From assembly GCA_024195265.1 (NCBI GenBank), contig JAJLRJ010000005.1, positions 19,835,536 through 19,899,535 on the forward strand: 64,000 bases of DNA. The letters run 5' to 3'. This document shows, piece after piece, positions 1 to 10,961 of this stretch (position 1 is its first letter; each line of letters begins with the position of its first letter). Origin of the DNA: Dendrophyllia cribrosa (taxonomy: Eukaryota; Cnidaria; Anthozoa; Scleractinia; Dendrophylliidae). The notes under the pieces are model-generated. The model ran no database searches, was not told where the DNA came from, and was given only the letters and a program-made list of their open reading frames with translations. Made by a program: the position numbers and the translations under genes.

Positions 1-264
1 TACAAATGAATTAAAATCTTTTAAAAAGGTTTTCGGTTTTGCTTTAAAAATAGTTAAAAATTTTGTTTCTTTTAAATCAATTGCAAGGCTGTTCCAGTCT
101 CGTGGAGGGGGACTTGAGGTCTATGCTCTTAAGCGCTTCGTTTGACGAGCTTCGGGGATATGAAGAAGTGCTTTGTGATCTAAAAAAGCTAAATAAATCA
201 AGTAGTTAGTATTTCTAGGGCTATGGAAATTGTTGTAGGAGGTTACATTCTCTACTGTTTCTAG
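1..264. other. Intron or upstream sequence before first visible PARP14-like exon
   Basis: This AT-rich stretch shows no coding signal that fits the gene downstream. It ends in a pyrimidine-rich acceptor, tactgtttctag, at 253-264, and the reading frame of the following exon has a stop exactly at that tag. The stretch is therefore best read as the 3' end of an intron. Confidence 0.55.
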
Positions 265-2676
265 CCAGTGATATCATTTGTGACCTTAATAACCCGTTGG
301 TACAATTATTTTCCTTCGGCAGTTGTTGCTAAAGTTTTGACAAAGAGTCACACCCTCAATGAAGCACGGTTAAAAGTAAGACTTCACAACCCACTCGTTT
401 TTATGCCAGTCTCTCCGCCCGATGAACATGGTCTGAAGAAACAAATATCCGTAGAAGCACAAATAATGCTTTTTATTATTGAGCGACGTCAAGTTGATTT
501 AACAAATCTGCAGGATAAACATCGCGTGAAGATAAGTTGGGATAAAGGCTGCAATCATATCACTCTCACGCCTTTCCATGAAAAATCAACAGACAGAGAT
601 CAATTTGAAGACGCGTCCAAGGGAATTGCTTCCTTTATTGATGGATTTGAGACAAGCACAATTGATATCATGCCAGATGCTTGGAAGTATGTTGTGAAAA
701 CATTCGAAGAAAAAATCACTTGCATGAAAGACAAAGTGGAAATTCAGCTCTTGAATCAGTATTGTGAAATTGTCTTGACAGGGATGAAGCAAGAGGTGGA
801 AGGCTTAGTTAAAGAACTAGAGGAACTGAAGACAGAAATTGAAAACCTACTAGCACTTGAGGCATCTAAAGCAACAACTACTGTCAATGACATTCCGTTA
901 AAGGGCCTGAAGTTCTTGAATGATCTTGAATTTGACAAGGAACTCCAAGTCAAATACGACGACACACAAGTAGACGTTAATCTGGACAAAGGTCAGGTGT
1001 ATATTTGTGGTCCTCCAAGAAAAATTTACAAAGCAGCTGCAGATATATGGCAAGCCGTTGCAAACATGAAGGACGTACGTCTTGAAATCTCCCAGAATAC
1101 TACTGGGGTACTTAGGAGCGCAGCTTGTCAGTCATTTATTAAAGAGCAATTAACAGCCAACAATTTACAGGCTTTCCTAACCTTTGATGTTAAAGAGGAA
1201 GACGAAGACGAGTTCCCAGTTAAGGCAATCGTCATGGGAATGAACTCTGACATTGCTCACAAAGCTTCAATTTTAGTGAAAACGATCATTAGTGAAGAAA
1301 ACATTCTTTTAGAAGAGGGCCAGGTCCAGCTCGAGAAAAGTGAGAAATGGCGCCTGTTTAAAAATGAACTTATCGCTAATTCTATTTTAAGTATCAAATT
1401 CGATCGAAACACCAAGAAATTATGCCTAGCGGGGAAAAAGGAGGATGTTACTTCCGCACTAAGAAGTGTCAAACGCTTCTTGAAAGAAAATACTATTGTC
1501 AGCGAAGTTGTGGAACTAACGACGGGCTGCCGAAGGTTTCTGGCAAAGTACCGTGAACACGACCTTCGCCAAATACAAGAAGAATTGAACAAGCACTCCA
1601 CGCTTATTAAGGGGGTAGAAGGTGACGACGACGAGGACGTCGTCGTCACTGGTACGATCAATGGGGTTGCCAAAGGCACGAAGATGATTCAAGATTTAGC
1701 CTCCACCGTTGAAAGCCAGAAGGTTCCTCTTGACAAACCAGGTATGCGAAAAGCACTTAATCGAAGTAAGGGGAGGAAAATACTGGCCCTACTGGAAAAC
1801 GAAAACAAGTGCGTAATCGAGTACTTTAATGCCGAGAAAGGTGCTTCCATACTGAGCGTGACTGAAGATGAAAAAGGAGATACAAAGAAAACGAAGAAAG
1901 AGTGCGAGTGTAGTTTCCTGACTCCAGAAGGTAAAAACATCAAAGTGTTTAAAGACAACATCTGCGATCGTAACGTAGACGTTGTTGTCAACGCAGCCAG
2001 TGCTAAACTCCTGCATTTGAGTGGTGTCTCCAAAGCGATAGTTGATACCGGGGGAGAAAGTATCAAGGACGAGTGCGATAAATTAATTATCGAACATGAA
2101 TCTATTTTGGAAGGTCAAGTTGTCGTTACATCCGCTGGAAAGATGCCCTTCAAGGAGGTCGTTCATGTCGTGGGTCCACTTTGGAGAAAGAAAGCAACAC
2201 TAGAAAAGTCAATGGGCAAAACGCCAAGAGAGGAGAAGCATCTTCGCTATGCAGTGTCAAATGCATTGCACGCAGCAAGATCCTTTACTTCCATAGCACT
2301 ACCTGCCATTAGCACGGGTGCTTCTGAATTTCCACGTGATTTGTGCGCTAATGTTATGGTTGATGCCACCCTAGAGTTTTGTGAAGAAAATCCATCCTGC
2401 AGTTTGTCTGAGATTCAGTTCACCAGCATTGATGATGCAGTTGTTAACGCTTTTGTTACTGAGATGACTGCCAGATTTGGGCAAGATCCCAATTTTCAAG
2501 ATGCTTCAAAACGAAACGTCGCATCAAGAGCAACGGGCAAAGGAAAAGGCAAGGGTAGAAAAAAGACAGCCCCTACATCGTCACCTGTATTGGGTACCCC
2601 AGATGGGCCAAATGATATCACGACACCAGAAGGTTTAAAATTAGTTCTTGTGATTGGCGATATGACTCGTGAACAG
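265..2676 (+). CDS. PARP14: PARP14-like gene, exon A: KH-like repeats, macro domain 1, start of macro domain 2
   Basis: This 804-codon open stretch is the first visible exon of a PARP14-type macro-domain ADP-ribosyltransferase, a nuclear/cytoplasmic enzyme that modifies proteins with single ADP-ribose units and is linked to antiviral and interferon signalling in vertebrates. Roughly the first 540 codons look like the repeated KH-like modules of PARP14. Macro domain 1 lies near 1915-2490 and shows VVVNAAS and the PAISTG phosphate-loop motif. A KGKGKGRKK basic linker follows. Macro domain 2 begins near 2620 and stops mid-domain after GDMTREQ. The open frame runs on to 2751, but homology continues in the exon at 3792, so the donor is placed at 2676/2677, where the intron starts gcaagt (a GC donor). 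No convincing start codon precedes the KH-like region and the exon opens straight after an acceptor, so upstream exons, probably encoding the RRM part, are missing from the window. Confidence 0.85.
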
Positions 2677-3791
2677 GCAAGTTACACCCTATTTCGTAAA
2701 AAAGAAATCACAAATCAGACCAGTATACTTCTCACTGACGTAAACACTTAAGGTAGAAACTCTCATTACGGACTCGTTTATCAACACAGATCTCTTACTA
2801 CGATCATTTTAGTTGCTCCGTAAAAAAGGCAAGATTGTACTACTAAACTATACCACCACAATTCTTGTGCCTTTATAATTTTTTTTTTATTGAAATCAAC
2901 AATACTTACAACACCGCGACTACATTTACAATAGTTACAATACGTTCGATTTTTACAATACAAAAGACAACGATACTAGCTAGGGATTTGTATTAACTTG
3001 CAAAATAGTTTTTAAATGTACGACAACATCGTACAAGCTAAACAAGCTAAAATAAGCCAAAAAGGACATGTCACAAACAACAGCAAAAAGGAAATTAATG
3101 TACAAAAAGCTCAAAGTTTAACTTTTAATTTACATTTATGTTTTTCCATATCCAGACGATTTTTCATAAAGGCGAAAAAAGCTTCCCATATATATTCTTC
3201 TGTTCTCCTTGATGCTTTGTAAATATAGTATTTGGCTAAAATTATGCAGAGGTTTAAACCAAGACGAAGAGGGAGATTATTAGTGAAACCGTAAATGATA
3301 TTTGTCTCCGAGAGAGTCAAAACTTGAGTTTTTTCATTCCACCAATCGGTGAAATGTGTCCAAAAGGACATCACGTGGGTACAATTTACAAAAAGATGTT
3401 TTAGATAATAATAATACTACAAGACCAAGCTCTGTACTTTAGGTTGGGCGAGTATAAAAGTACCATATAAACGTATTTGAGGAAATAGGTTAATAGCTAC
3501 CGAGAGGGGTGAGAAAATCGACAACCGGAATTTACCGTATAATTATTCGAATGAAACTCCCAGCTACAAGAGCTCTCGCTCAATTTATACAATATTTGCA
3601 TTATTTGCAATTAATAACCGTTTGGTTTCACTTACATTTAACGTCGTTTTCGTGTACACCCATACGTATCCTTGTGCGTTCGTCTCCAGAAATTATTTGT
3701 ATGAGAAGACATTGCTTCGGTAGCCATTTTATCTTTCATTTTGACACAAAGGGAAAAAGTTACGTTAATTACAGTTTAAGTTATTCCACAG
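2677..3791 (+). other. PARP14-like intron with GC-AG borders
   Basis: This intron begins gcaagt and ends ccacag. It joins two halves of macro domain 2 in phase 0. It is AT-rich, with a low-complexity ttacaa-type stretch near 2900-2960, and holds no gene I can support; the open frames inside it are short and random-looking. Confidence 0.7.
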
Positions 3792-4013
3792 GTTGACGCG
3801 ATCGTGAATTCGACTTCCTCAAACCTTGATCTTAGAAGAAACGCCAGTGCTAAAGCCCTGAGTGCTGCTGCTGGCTCCAAGCTACAACAGGAATGTGCAG
3901 CGATTGGTCAAGTACAGACTGGTGGTATAGCCATTACAAGTGGAGGGAACCTGAAGTGCAAGCATGTTTTCCACACTTCATGCGCCGGGTGGGAAAATGG
4001 AAAAGGCGAACAA
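3792..4013 (+). CDS. PARP14: PARP14-like gene, exon B: middle of macro domain 2
   Basis: This is a 222-bp, 74-codon phase-0 exon. It opens with VDAIVNSTSSNLDL, the ADP-ribose-binding strand-loop expected directly after the GDMTREQ end of the previous exon. It continues through the long helix and the HVFHTSCAGW strand typical of macro domains. It closes at gaacaa followed by gtacca. The open frame itself extends past the exon to 4121, but the next macro-domain segment is found at 6341, so the shorter exon is preferred. Confidence 0.85.
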
Positions 4014-4386
4014 GTACCAAAATGCACACATATTATAGATAGACTTCCGCTATCTCGAACTGTCAAGGGGAACGGAAAATTGTACGAGATAGCGGTGTTT
4101 GAGATATTTAGGGCGGTGTAAAATTTTGTAATTCTCAAGAAAACCGAACTGTCGGTGCTCGGAGTCCGCCGGAAAGGTCTCTTTATTCAATATAAGCAAT
4201 CAATACTGTTTACATTATTGTCAGAATTCTTTTTTCTCATTTAGCCTGGAACAAAACTTGCTTTAAGAAGAAAACAAACCATTGTCTTTCATACGAAGTG
4301 CAGTAAAACTGTAGCTACTTAACCCAACAACGAGTGCTTTAAGAATATAAACGCAAATGACTATGTACAACGAATCAATGTTCTGC

Positions 4387-4532
4387 AATACGATACGATA
4401 CGATACGATACGATGCGATGCGATGCGATGCGATGCGATGCGATGCGATGCGATGCGATGCGATGTGATGTGATGTGACGTGATGTGATGCGATGCGATG
4501 CGATACGATGCGATGCGATGCAATACAATACA
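4387..4532. repeat. Pentanucleotide satellite (GATGC/GATAC/GATGT)n
   Basis: About 29 tandem copies of a 5-bp unit run through this stretch with three variants, GATAC, GATGC and GATGT, arranged in blocks. Open frames reading as repeated histidine-arginine or serine-histidine on the minus strand are artefacts of this array. Confidence 0.95.
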
Positions 4533-4693
4533 GTGCTACAACTGTACTGTTAAGTGAAACTGTATACTGCATGTCAGTTTTGTAATTGTGTCCAGTTGTT
4601 ATTTACTTAACATCATAATAATTATTACTGCAGTTCGAGACAAGTGGTGTTAATTTAGACTATGGGAAGTCGCAACTTGTTCGAGATATCTAT

Positions 4694-4817
4694 GTTATTT
4701 ACCGGCCGGGAGGTCCGTATAGGAAAAACTGTGCTCGAGGTCATGAGTACGGCCCGAGGCCCGCAGACCGAGGGCAAAGTTTTTTCCTATACGGACCGAC
4801 CAAGGCCGGTAAATAAC
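4694..4817. repeat. Inverted repeat (foldback) inside the intron
   Basis: The outer arms gttatttaccggcc (4694-4707) and its exact complement (4804-4817) enclose further complementary stretches around ggtccgtataggaaaaact. The whole 124-bp unit can fold on itself, as small MITEs do. Confidence 0.7.
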
Positions 4818-6340
4818 TTATTTATTTTTATCCTACTTCAATTCTGCGATTTGCCGAGAAAATCGTGATATACTTCCAAGAAATCATGTCTTTACGCGCC
4901 GCGTCAAGCAAAACTGACACAACGCGTGCAAAACCTAAATTAACTCGGTAATCTTTACAACTTTTTCATTCATAAACAAAAGAACTTACTTTGCAAAGTG
5001 AACTCATTTCTATCAGTTTATGTATCTCGGTAGAATAAACGCCTGTTGTGTTTGCTTCCGGTGAGGATAGAGAAATGTTCTTGCTCACAGCGAAGCCGTG
5101 GAAAGCTGAAGATTAACTTTTAAAACTTCTCAAATTTTTGTATAAAAGAAAAGTCGAGCGTAATTCATTCATAGCAGTGCGAAAGCCTAAAATGAGCTAT
5201 TCTAATTTAAAAATCACATTTTCTTGAATGAAAACTTACAGAATTTAGATAAAAGAAGGTAACGACTACGAAATAAAAGCATTCAAACCGAGTAATGTAG
5301 TAAAAGTCCAAATTATCTCGTAAAATCCGATCGCGAAATTGCGTGTATTAAAATTTATGTTGACAACAAGCTAGTACAAAACTAGAATCAAATGAGAAAT
5401 TTAAGCAAGACTTTTTAATGAAAAGTCACAGAACCTCGATAAGAAGAAAAAAACCCTGAAAAATAAGAACACTTAAATCAAATGGAGTAAAAAAACTTTG
5501 TAAACAAGCGCACGATTGTCTAATTACAGTATTTTTTAAGCCAAAAGCCGCTTTGTAAAAAAAAAGCAACAACAAACGCCGTTTCTTCACTGAGTCTTTT
5601 CGATACCTCGTCTTTAGCGTGTTTGCGGATCTTTGTATGTCAGCCGACCGGTCAGCCATGTATGGTGAAACTTTGCTGGTTTTCTTCATTGTTTTCTTCA
5701 TTTGTGTCGTTAAATATTTTATCTGGCCAATAAAATTCACTTTCGCTTTGGTAGCTTTCATCTGGGTCCATAATTAACGCGAAAATTCAATAATACCAGG
5801 GCTCACAAGCTTAAAACAACGGAGTCACATCATGCTACGACGCAACCCGGGCGGAATCGTGGAGTGAGCGGGCAAGATCGTAAATTTCCGCTCGCTCCTG
5901 GAACCAATCAAATTGCAGGAGTCGCAGAATTCCGGCCGCTCGCGCTCTGAGAAAAAAATAAAGTGGGGTATTCGAGATAACCGAGCTCGAGATAGACAGT
6001 AGTAAATAACTGAAAAACAGTAAGCACAACCAAGGGGAACGGCTTTTAGCTTGAGATAGCCGGTGTTCGAGATAGCGGGAGTCTATTGTATTAGTACCCT
6101 AGAGGAAAACATGTATCATATATTTTTCACTTTTGGTTATCGAAATTTATTTCTGTCATTTATCTTAACATCCGGACCACTTATGTCACTAATAGCCCCG
6201 TCCCCTCCCTCATTTACAGATATCATAATATGATATTTCATTAACAGTCAAGACTGTTGAACACTTGACAATTCTGATTCGAAACATATTTGCATGAATA
6301 AAGTTGAAACCACGTAAAATTACAAATCTCCTGTTTTCAG

Positions 6341-7922
6341 GTATTGCGTGACATTATAAAGAAAAGCCTTAAAGAAACTCAGACGCGAAGCCTTTCAAGC
6401 ATCGCCATACCTGCCATTGGAACTGGAAATCTTCAATTTCCTCATGATCGCGTGGCTGCTGCGACCTTCGATGAAGTGCTGACATTCAGTAAGAACAATC
6501 CGAGAAGCTGCGTGAAAGAGGTCCACTTGGTTGTGTATGACAAAGATTTGTCGTCTGTGCAAGCTTTTCAGACTGAAGTACAAAGTCGCAAACGGAACCC
6601 GCCCCAGGCATCAACAAAGAGTGGAAACAAGAAGCGTCGTAGGTCATGCGGGGCAGCTGCAAAAATGTCCGATCATTTTGACACACCTGCCATGGATGAC
6701 ACTTTCGATGATGGTGTTTTAGAAGAATTAGATCCAATAAGACCCGAAATTACCCTAGGTAGCATCACAGTTCAAGCTGAGATTGGTGATATTACCAAGG
6801 AGGAAACCGACGCGATCGGGACATTGTCAAACGAAGAGTTAGATGTTGTATATGACAGCGGTGTGGGAAGGGCCATTCTTACTGCTGGGGGAACAAGTAT
6901 TCAAACAGAATGCTCATCCCAAGGGCTTCAGGCGCCAGGTGCTATTGTTTTGACTGAAGCAGGAAAGTTACAAACTACAAAGATTTACCACATGGTTCCA
7001 GACAAACTGAACATGGCCTTCATTAAAGAGTGCATCGTGAAGTGTCTAAAATCAGCTGATTCACACGGGTTGAGCTCAATATCTTTACCAGCTGTTGGAA
7101 CAGGAAATGTCAAAGTAGGAATAAAAGAAGCAGCCCAAGAGATGTTAGCTGCAATTGCCAAATTTGCTCAAGAACAACCAACCACACTTCATTTCATTCG
7201 AATTGTCATTTATCAAAAACACATGTTTGAAGACTTCCGTAATGCAATGGAGACATGCGTCTCTTCAATGGAAGGTGGACCGGACTTTTTACCCAGGATC
7301 GCTGGCTGGGTTGGATTTGGAAAAAGTGCCTTATCTAATTCAAGTTCCACTGCGTCTAAGAAAAGCAGGTGCAAAAAGGATGAAGCTTACTTGGAAATTT
7401 TTGCAGGCACAAAGCAAGACATCAAGAAGGCAGTTGATGAAGTTAACAAGGATTTGGCTGATCACTGCACCACCAAAGTTATTGAAAAGATAGCCTTTAG
7501 CAAGCTTTCCGAGCAACAGAAGAATAAAATAATTAATTTACAAGAAAAACACGACGTCACTATAAAGATGGAAGAGCCAGTTGGTCGCATATCTATACGA
7601 GGTGACGCAGAAGACTTGCTAGATGTTGCTACCACCATTAACGAAATCGTCAACGAACAGCTAAAGGAAGAGCACAGCAGAAATGTTGAAGAGCTTGTAT
7701 GCAAGACCGTTCAGTGGTCCTATTTTGATGACGATGGTGACGGGTGGCAGCCCTATGACCCGAGGATTAACTTCCAAATAGAAAGCGCGTATGGCAATGC
7801 CCAAAACTCCGTTCTTTTCGTAATTGACGGTGCCAGATGTGAGATTGTCTTCAAGGACATGAAGGAAACCTGTCTTGAAGATGGTGAAGAAAGAAATGTC
7901 GTAAGGAAGGAGATTGGGAAAG
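6341..7922 (+). CDS. PARP14: PARP14-like gene, exon C: end of macro 2, macro 3, KH-like module, WWE domain
   Basis: This long exon starts directly after ctgttttcag and keeps phase 0 with exon B. Its first 75 codons finish macro domain 2, with the AIPAIGTGNLQFP phosphate loop. A basic NKKRRRS stretch follows and could act as a nuclear signal. Macro domain 3 spans about 6750-7260, with LPAVGTGN but no Asn in the usual VNAAN position. A KH-like module lies around 7380-7660, and a WWE domain begins with VQWSYFDDDGDGWQPYDP near 7705, a module that in this family reads ADP-ribose units. The exon ends one base into a Gly codon at 7922 before gtaggc. The open frame continuing to 7972 is intronic. Confidence 0.87.
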
Positions 7923-8861
7923 GTAGGCTGCCTTTTATCTACCATCGATTTTACTCCAATGCGACCATTTGAATCAAATTCCAATTAGCACGGTTTTGCA
8001 ATAGACTCAAGCCAGTTATACCTTAGATGATAGGAGTTTCAATTTAGCCCGAGTGGAATTGAAGATGGCTCCTATTTGTTGCTCATGGGTGTCTTTAAAG
8101 CCGTTGATATTTATATATTATCTATATTATCTACCGCAGTTTAGATGTTTGTCAAGAAAATGAGGAATATATACATAAGAACAGGGTTTATTAGCAAGCA
8201 CGGTTGAGTAGTAACACAGACAAGTCTTGCCTTTGGTTATATTTGAAGTCTTCACTCAACTCCGTTTTGGTAAAATTTGCCCCACATTTCTTTCATGGAT
8301 CAAATTAAGTTTAGAAGGCAAAGTCGATCATGTACTTCGCGCTCATGAAAGGCCAAGTGCAAAGTGCAAAGTGCATTTCAAACTGCTCCATGGACTTTTG
8401 ATTCAAAAGGTCGCGTAGTAGTGAAATCTCTGGGAAGTTGTGTTTTCAGTCAGTAATGTTTGTTAAAAAGTTAAAATATTGTTTCCCTCTAATGATGCAA
8501 CCTCAGCTAAGTAACAAAGAGGATGCATTAACTTTACAGGTGACGGTTACCTGAACATTTGACTTATACGTTTCACAAGCTTCTGTACTCCACTATTCGA
8601 TTAAGCACTCGATGCCGGCGTTTCAGTGAAATAAATTCCAGCGACTCAAACGTGATACAGCTTTATAAATGACCCAGGAGTGCGTTCACTATAATTCGTC
8701 ATGTTTCAAACTTCTGGAGTTGCGTTGCAACTCCATGCTTCGTCCGTTTGGCCTATGCACATTGCCCAAGTGTTGAATAATAATTTTTGTCATTGTTGTT
8801 GCGAAAGCTTGATGGAGAATCTAAACATTATTTCCTGTTGTTTATCGTTGTGATCATTCAG
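7923..8861 (+). other. PARP14-like intron without recognisable content
   Basis: This phase-1 intron runs from gtaggc to atcattcag. It is AT-rich unique-looking sequence. I see no gene, no clear terminal inverted repeats and no tandem array in it. Confidence 0.7.
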
Positions 8862-9188
8862 GTGTTCCAATACCTAATGATTGGTGCGTGCAGCCAAAAG
8901 ACAGTTCAGGCAAAGAGCAAGAAGTTCATCTTGTCCAGCTTGATCCCGTCAACAATTCAAACGAGTATAACAAAGTAGCAGTTGAAATTAGAAAGACTGC
9001 TTCTGTCACCATAACCAAGATAGAAAGAGTGCAGAACCCTGGACTGTACCGCGCATACATAGTAAAAAAGGAGCAGATGGAGCAGAGAAACGGTGCTAAT
9101 GAAAAATTTCTTTTCCATGGTACCGATAAAGGCAGCTGCTCTAGCATCAACACATTTGGTTTTAACAGAAGCTATTGTGGAAAAAACG
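8862..9188 (+). CDS. PARP14: PARP14-like gene, exon D: start of ADP-ribosyltransferase catalytic domain
   Basis: This exon completes a split Gly codon and reads VPIPNDWCVQPKD, the usual approach to the PARP14/15 catalytic domain. It then encodes the VQNPGLYRAYIVKKEQM helix and FLFHGTDKGSC, which holds the first catalytic residue (His of the H-Y-phi triad that positions NAD). The exon ends one base into the next codon at 9188, followed by a perfect gtaagt donor. The frame is completed only 30 kb downstream at 39470, where the fold resumes at the expected point. Confidence 0.88.
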
Positions 9189-9352
9189 GTAAGTTCTGAC
9201 CATTTCTGTTCTAAGCAGCTTATTCAGTCGAGAATATAGGAGCTTCTTTCGAAACAAACTGTGGAGCTCTGTTCGTTGAAATAGTGAGACACTAAAATTA
9301 CCCTGCGAGCAGTGGATTCTTCTACGCCGAGCTACGCCGGACGAGAAAGTAA

Positions 9353-9495
9353 GGGTCTTATTTCGTGTACCGCACAGACGACGTAAAACAATAGGAAACA
9401 TTGTTTTCGTCCTTGTTTTTGGGTAAAAGAATTTTAATGAAGCATTGTTTCCTTTTGTTTTACGTCATTTGTGTCCTCTACACGAAGTAAGAGCC
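9353..9495. mobile_element. hAT-type MITE with 8-bp target duplication
   Basis: The 143-bp unit starts gggtcttatttcgtgta and ends tacacgaagtaagagcc, an imperfect inverted pair. It is flanked by gaaagtaa at 9345-9352 and 9496-9503. The empty version of the site can be seen inverted at 17905-17990, where the same flanking repeat runs on without the insertion. The interior is itself palindromic around acgtaaaacaa and ttgttttacgt. Confidence 0.85.
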
Positions 9496-10000
9496 GAAAG
9501 TAACCACTGCGAGCATCCGTTAGCTTTTCCATCGAGCATGCGAGCAACGTGACGCCCCACGTGATGCATTTGTCGTCAGTTCCTGTTGTTTCGCGGGAAA
9601 AATATTTCCCTTGGCAATTTAAATGGGTTATTTTCCTTACATAGAAAACAAAAACTTAAAATTATCTTCAAATAGAGGAAGGAAAACCGTCGTTTGTTTA
9701 CGTTCTCCACAAAACCTATGATTAATCATTTGACGATGTTGTTTTGCAGGGAATACCTAAATGTAAAATGCACGTACAGACGCATTGTTTTCGCTCATTG
9801 ATCCTATTGTTTTGTGCCGCTCTCCCTGCCTTCGCCGTTGTGGTTGCTGCCCGGCGGACGCCTTGGCAGGCTTATTTCGTTCCTCGTTCCCATCAGATGA
9901 ATAGAAACTTAACGACACAAAAAAAGAATAAAGGATATAGCAATGATAACAAGATCTCTCACGTTAAAAGTTAAACCGTCTGAAGTGCGGCCGCTCAGAA

Positions 10001-10323
10001 AAATAGAGGTTATTCAGCGTTAAGTTGTGTAATACGGCTAAGTATTTATACGAGTCAGGGTTTTTTTTCGTACCTTTAGGCGAGAAAAAATAAATACTGA
10101 CGAGTCAAAATGCCCAGCCGTATTACACAACTTTTCGCTGAATAAATTGTTTATTATACGACAGAAATCTCCTAAAACAAGTTTTTATTCCTAGCGCGCG
10201 GTAGGAAAAACAGTTTTACAAACTTAGTTTTTGGAGAAGATTACTGTCGTATAATAAACAATTTATTCAGTGTAAAAATACTCAGTCGTATTACACAACG
10301 TCACGTTGAATAACCTCTATTTA
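10001..10323. mobile_element. Nested foldback (MITE-like) element
   Basis: The outer arms aaatagaggttattca at 10001 and its complement near 10308-10323 enclose two inner palindromes. One carries gttgtgtaatacggct and its complement; the other carries ttgtttattatacgacag and its complement. The block therefore has two hairpins within a larger hairpin. A palindromic gtgcggccgc lies on both flanks (about 9986 and 10411). Confidence 0.7.
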
Positions 10324-10695
10324 TTTCATTACAAACACCTTTTCACTGAGTTATTTTATTTTGGAATTTTCACCGAGTTTCTAAAAAAATAACCCAGTTA
10401 ACTCAGCAAGTGCGGCCGCAGCCAATAATAGATGCACAGCAGATTACAACGAAATGTATCAATCACGGAGGAATGTAGTGCGCATTGATTTGAAATCATC
10501 ACTAAGCATAACAAAGAAGTCTTCGTCACCTTGGACGCCATTTTAATTGTTGCGTAGCGGGCTAGCTTAAACTCAGCGGTTACGTTGATGAGTGCATGCG
10601 CGAGGGTAGTAGACATATACATTTTCAAACTCCATATACACACTATCATTTTTATACGTGACAGTATAGACACAGTAATAACCAGAAATCAACGT

Positions 10696-10704
<9 letters not shown>

Positions 10705-10731
<27 letters not shown>

Positions 10732-10961
10732 TCATCATCATCATCATTTTATTAAACAAATAAATTATATACAAAATTATACGCACCCGCAGGTAGCATC
10801 AAGCTAATCGAGTCGGGTGCTTTTAGAAATAAATAGATAAATAAGAAATCACATTACAAATAAAATACGGAGATAAATAAATTGGTACATAGATAAATAT
10901 AGAAACTGAGTCTTGCAAGATTTTGAGTGAGACATTTAACAAGTCGGATAATTATTTTCAC
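10705..10961. mobile_element. Short insertion inside the left terminal repeat of the compact element
   Basis: This segment interrupts the left terminal inverted repeat and is absent from the right one. It is flanked by acgtcaatatata at 10692-10704 and 10962-10974, which looks like a 13-bp target duplication. It begins with TA and ATC microsatellites and then holds AT-rich sequence with a small cacccg/cgggtg hairpin. Read on the minus strand this resembles the tail of a non-LTR element (retroposed fragment). Confidence 0.55.

Larger units (their letters stand above)
4036..6089. mobile_element. Non-autonomous DNA transposon with about 21-bp terminal inverted repeats
   Basis: Sequence at 4040-4060 (tagacttccgctatctcgaac) reappears inverted at 6065-6085 with one mismatch. 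Both ends also carry inner copies of a gagatagcgg motif and a nearby aaggggaacgg stretch. Such ends resemble pogo/Tc1-type elements with TA targets, but the exact borders are not sharp on the left side. I see no transposase open frame, so it would be non-autonomous. Confidence 0.5.
4014..6340 (+). other. PARP14-like intron occupied mostly by a TIR element
   Basis: This intron starts gtacca and ends ctgttttcag. It is filled almost entirely by a probable non-autonomous DNA transposon (about 4036-6089), a pentanucleotide satellite and a small inverted repeat. No coding sequence is supported in it. Confidence 0.7.

Noticed and set aside
4263..4572. Open frames reading as repeated His/Arg/Ser on the minus strand
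   Set aside because: They are produced by the GATGC-type pentamer satellite and have no other coding evidence.
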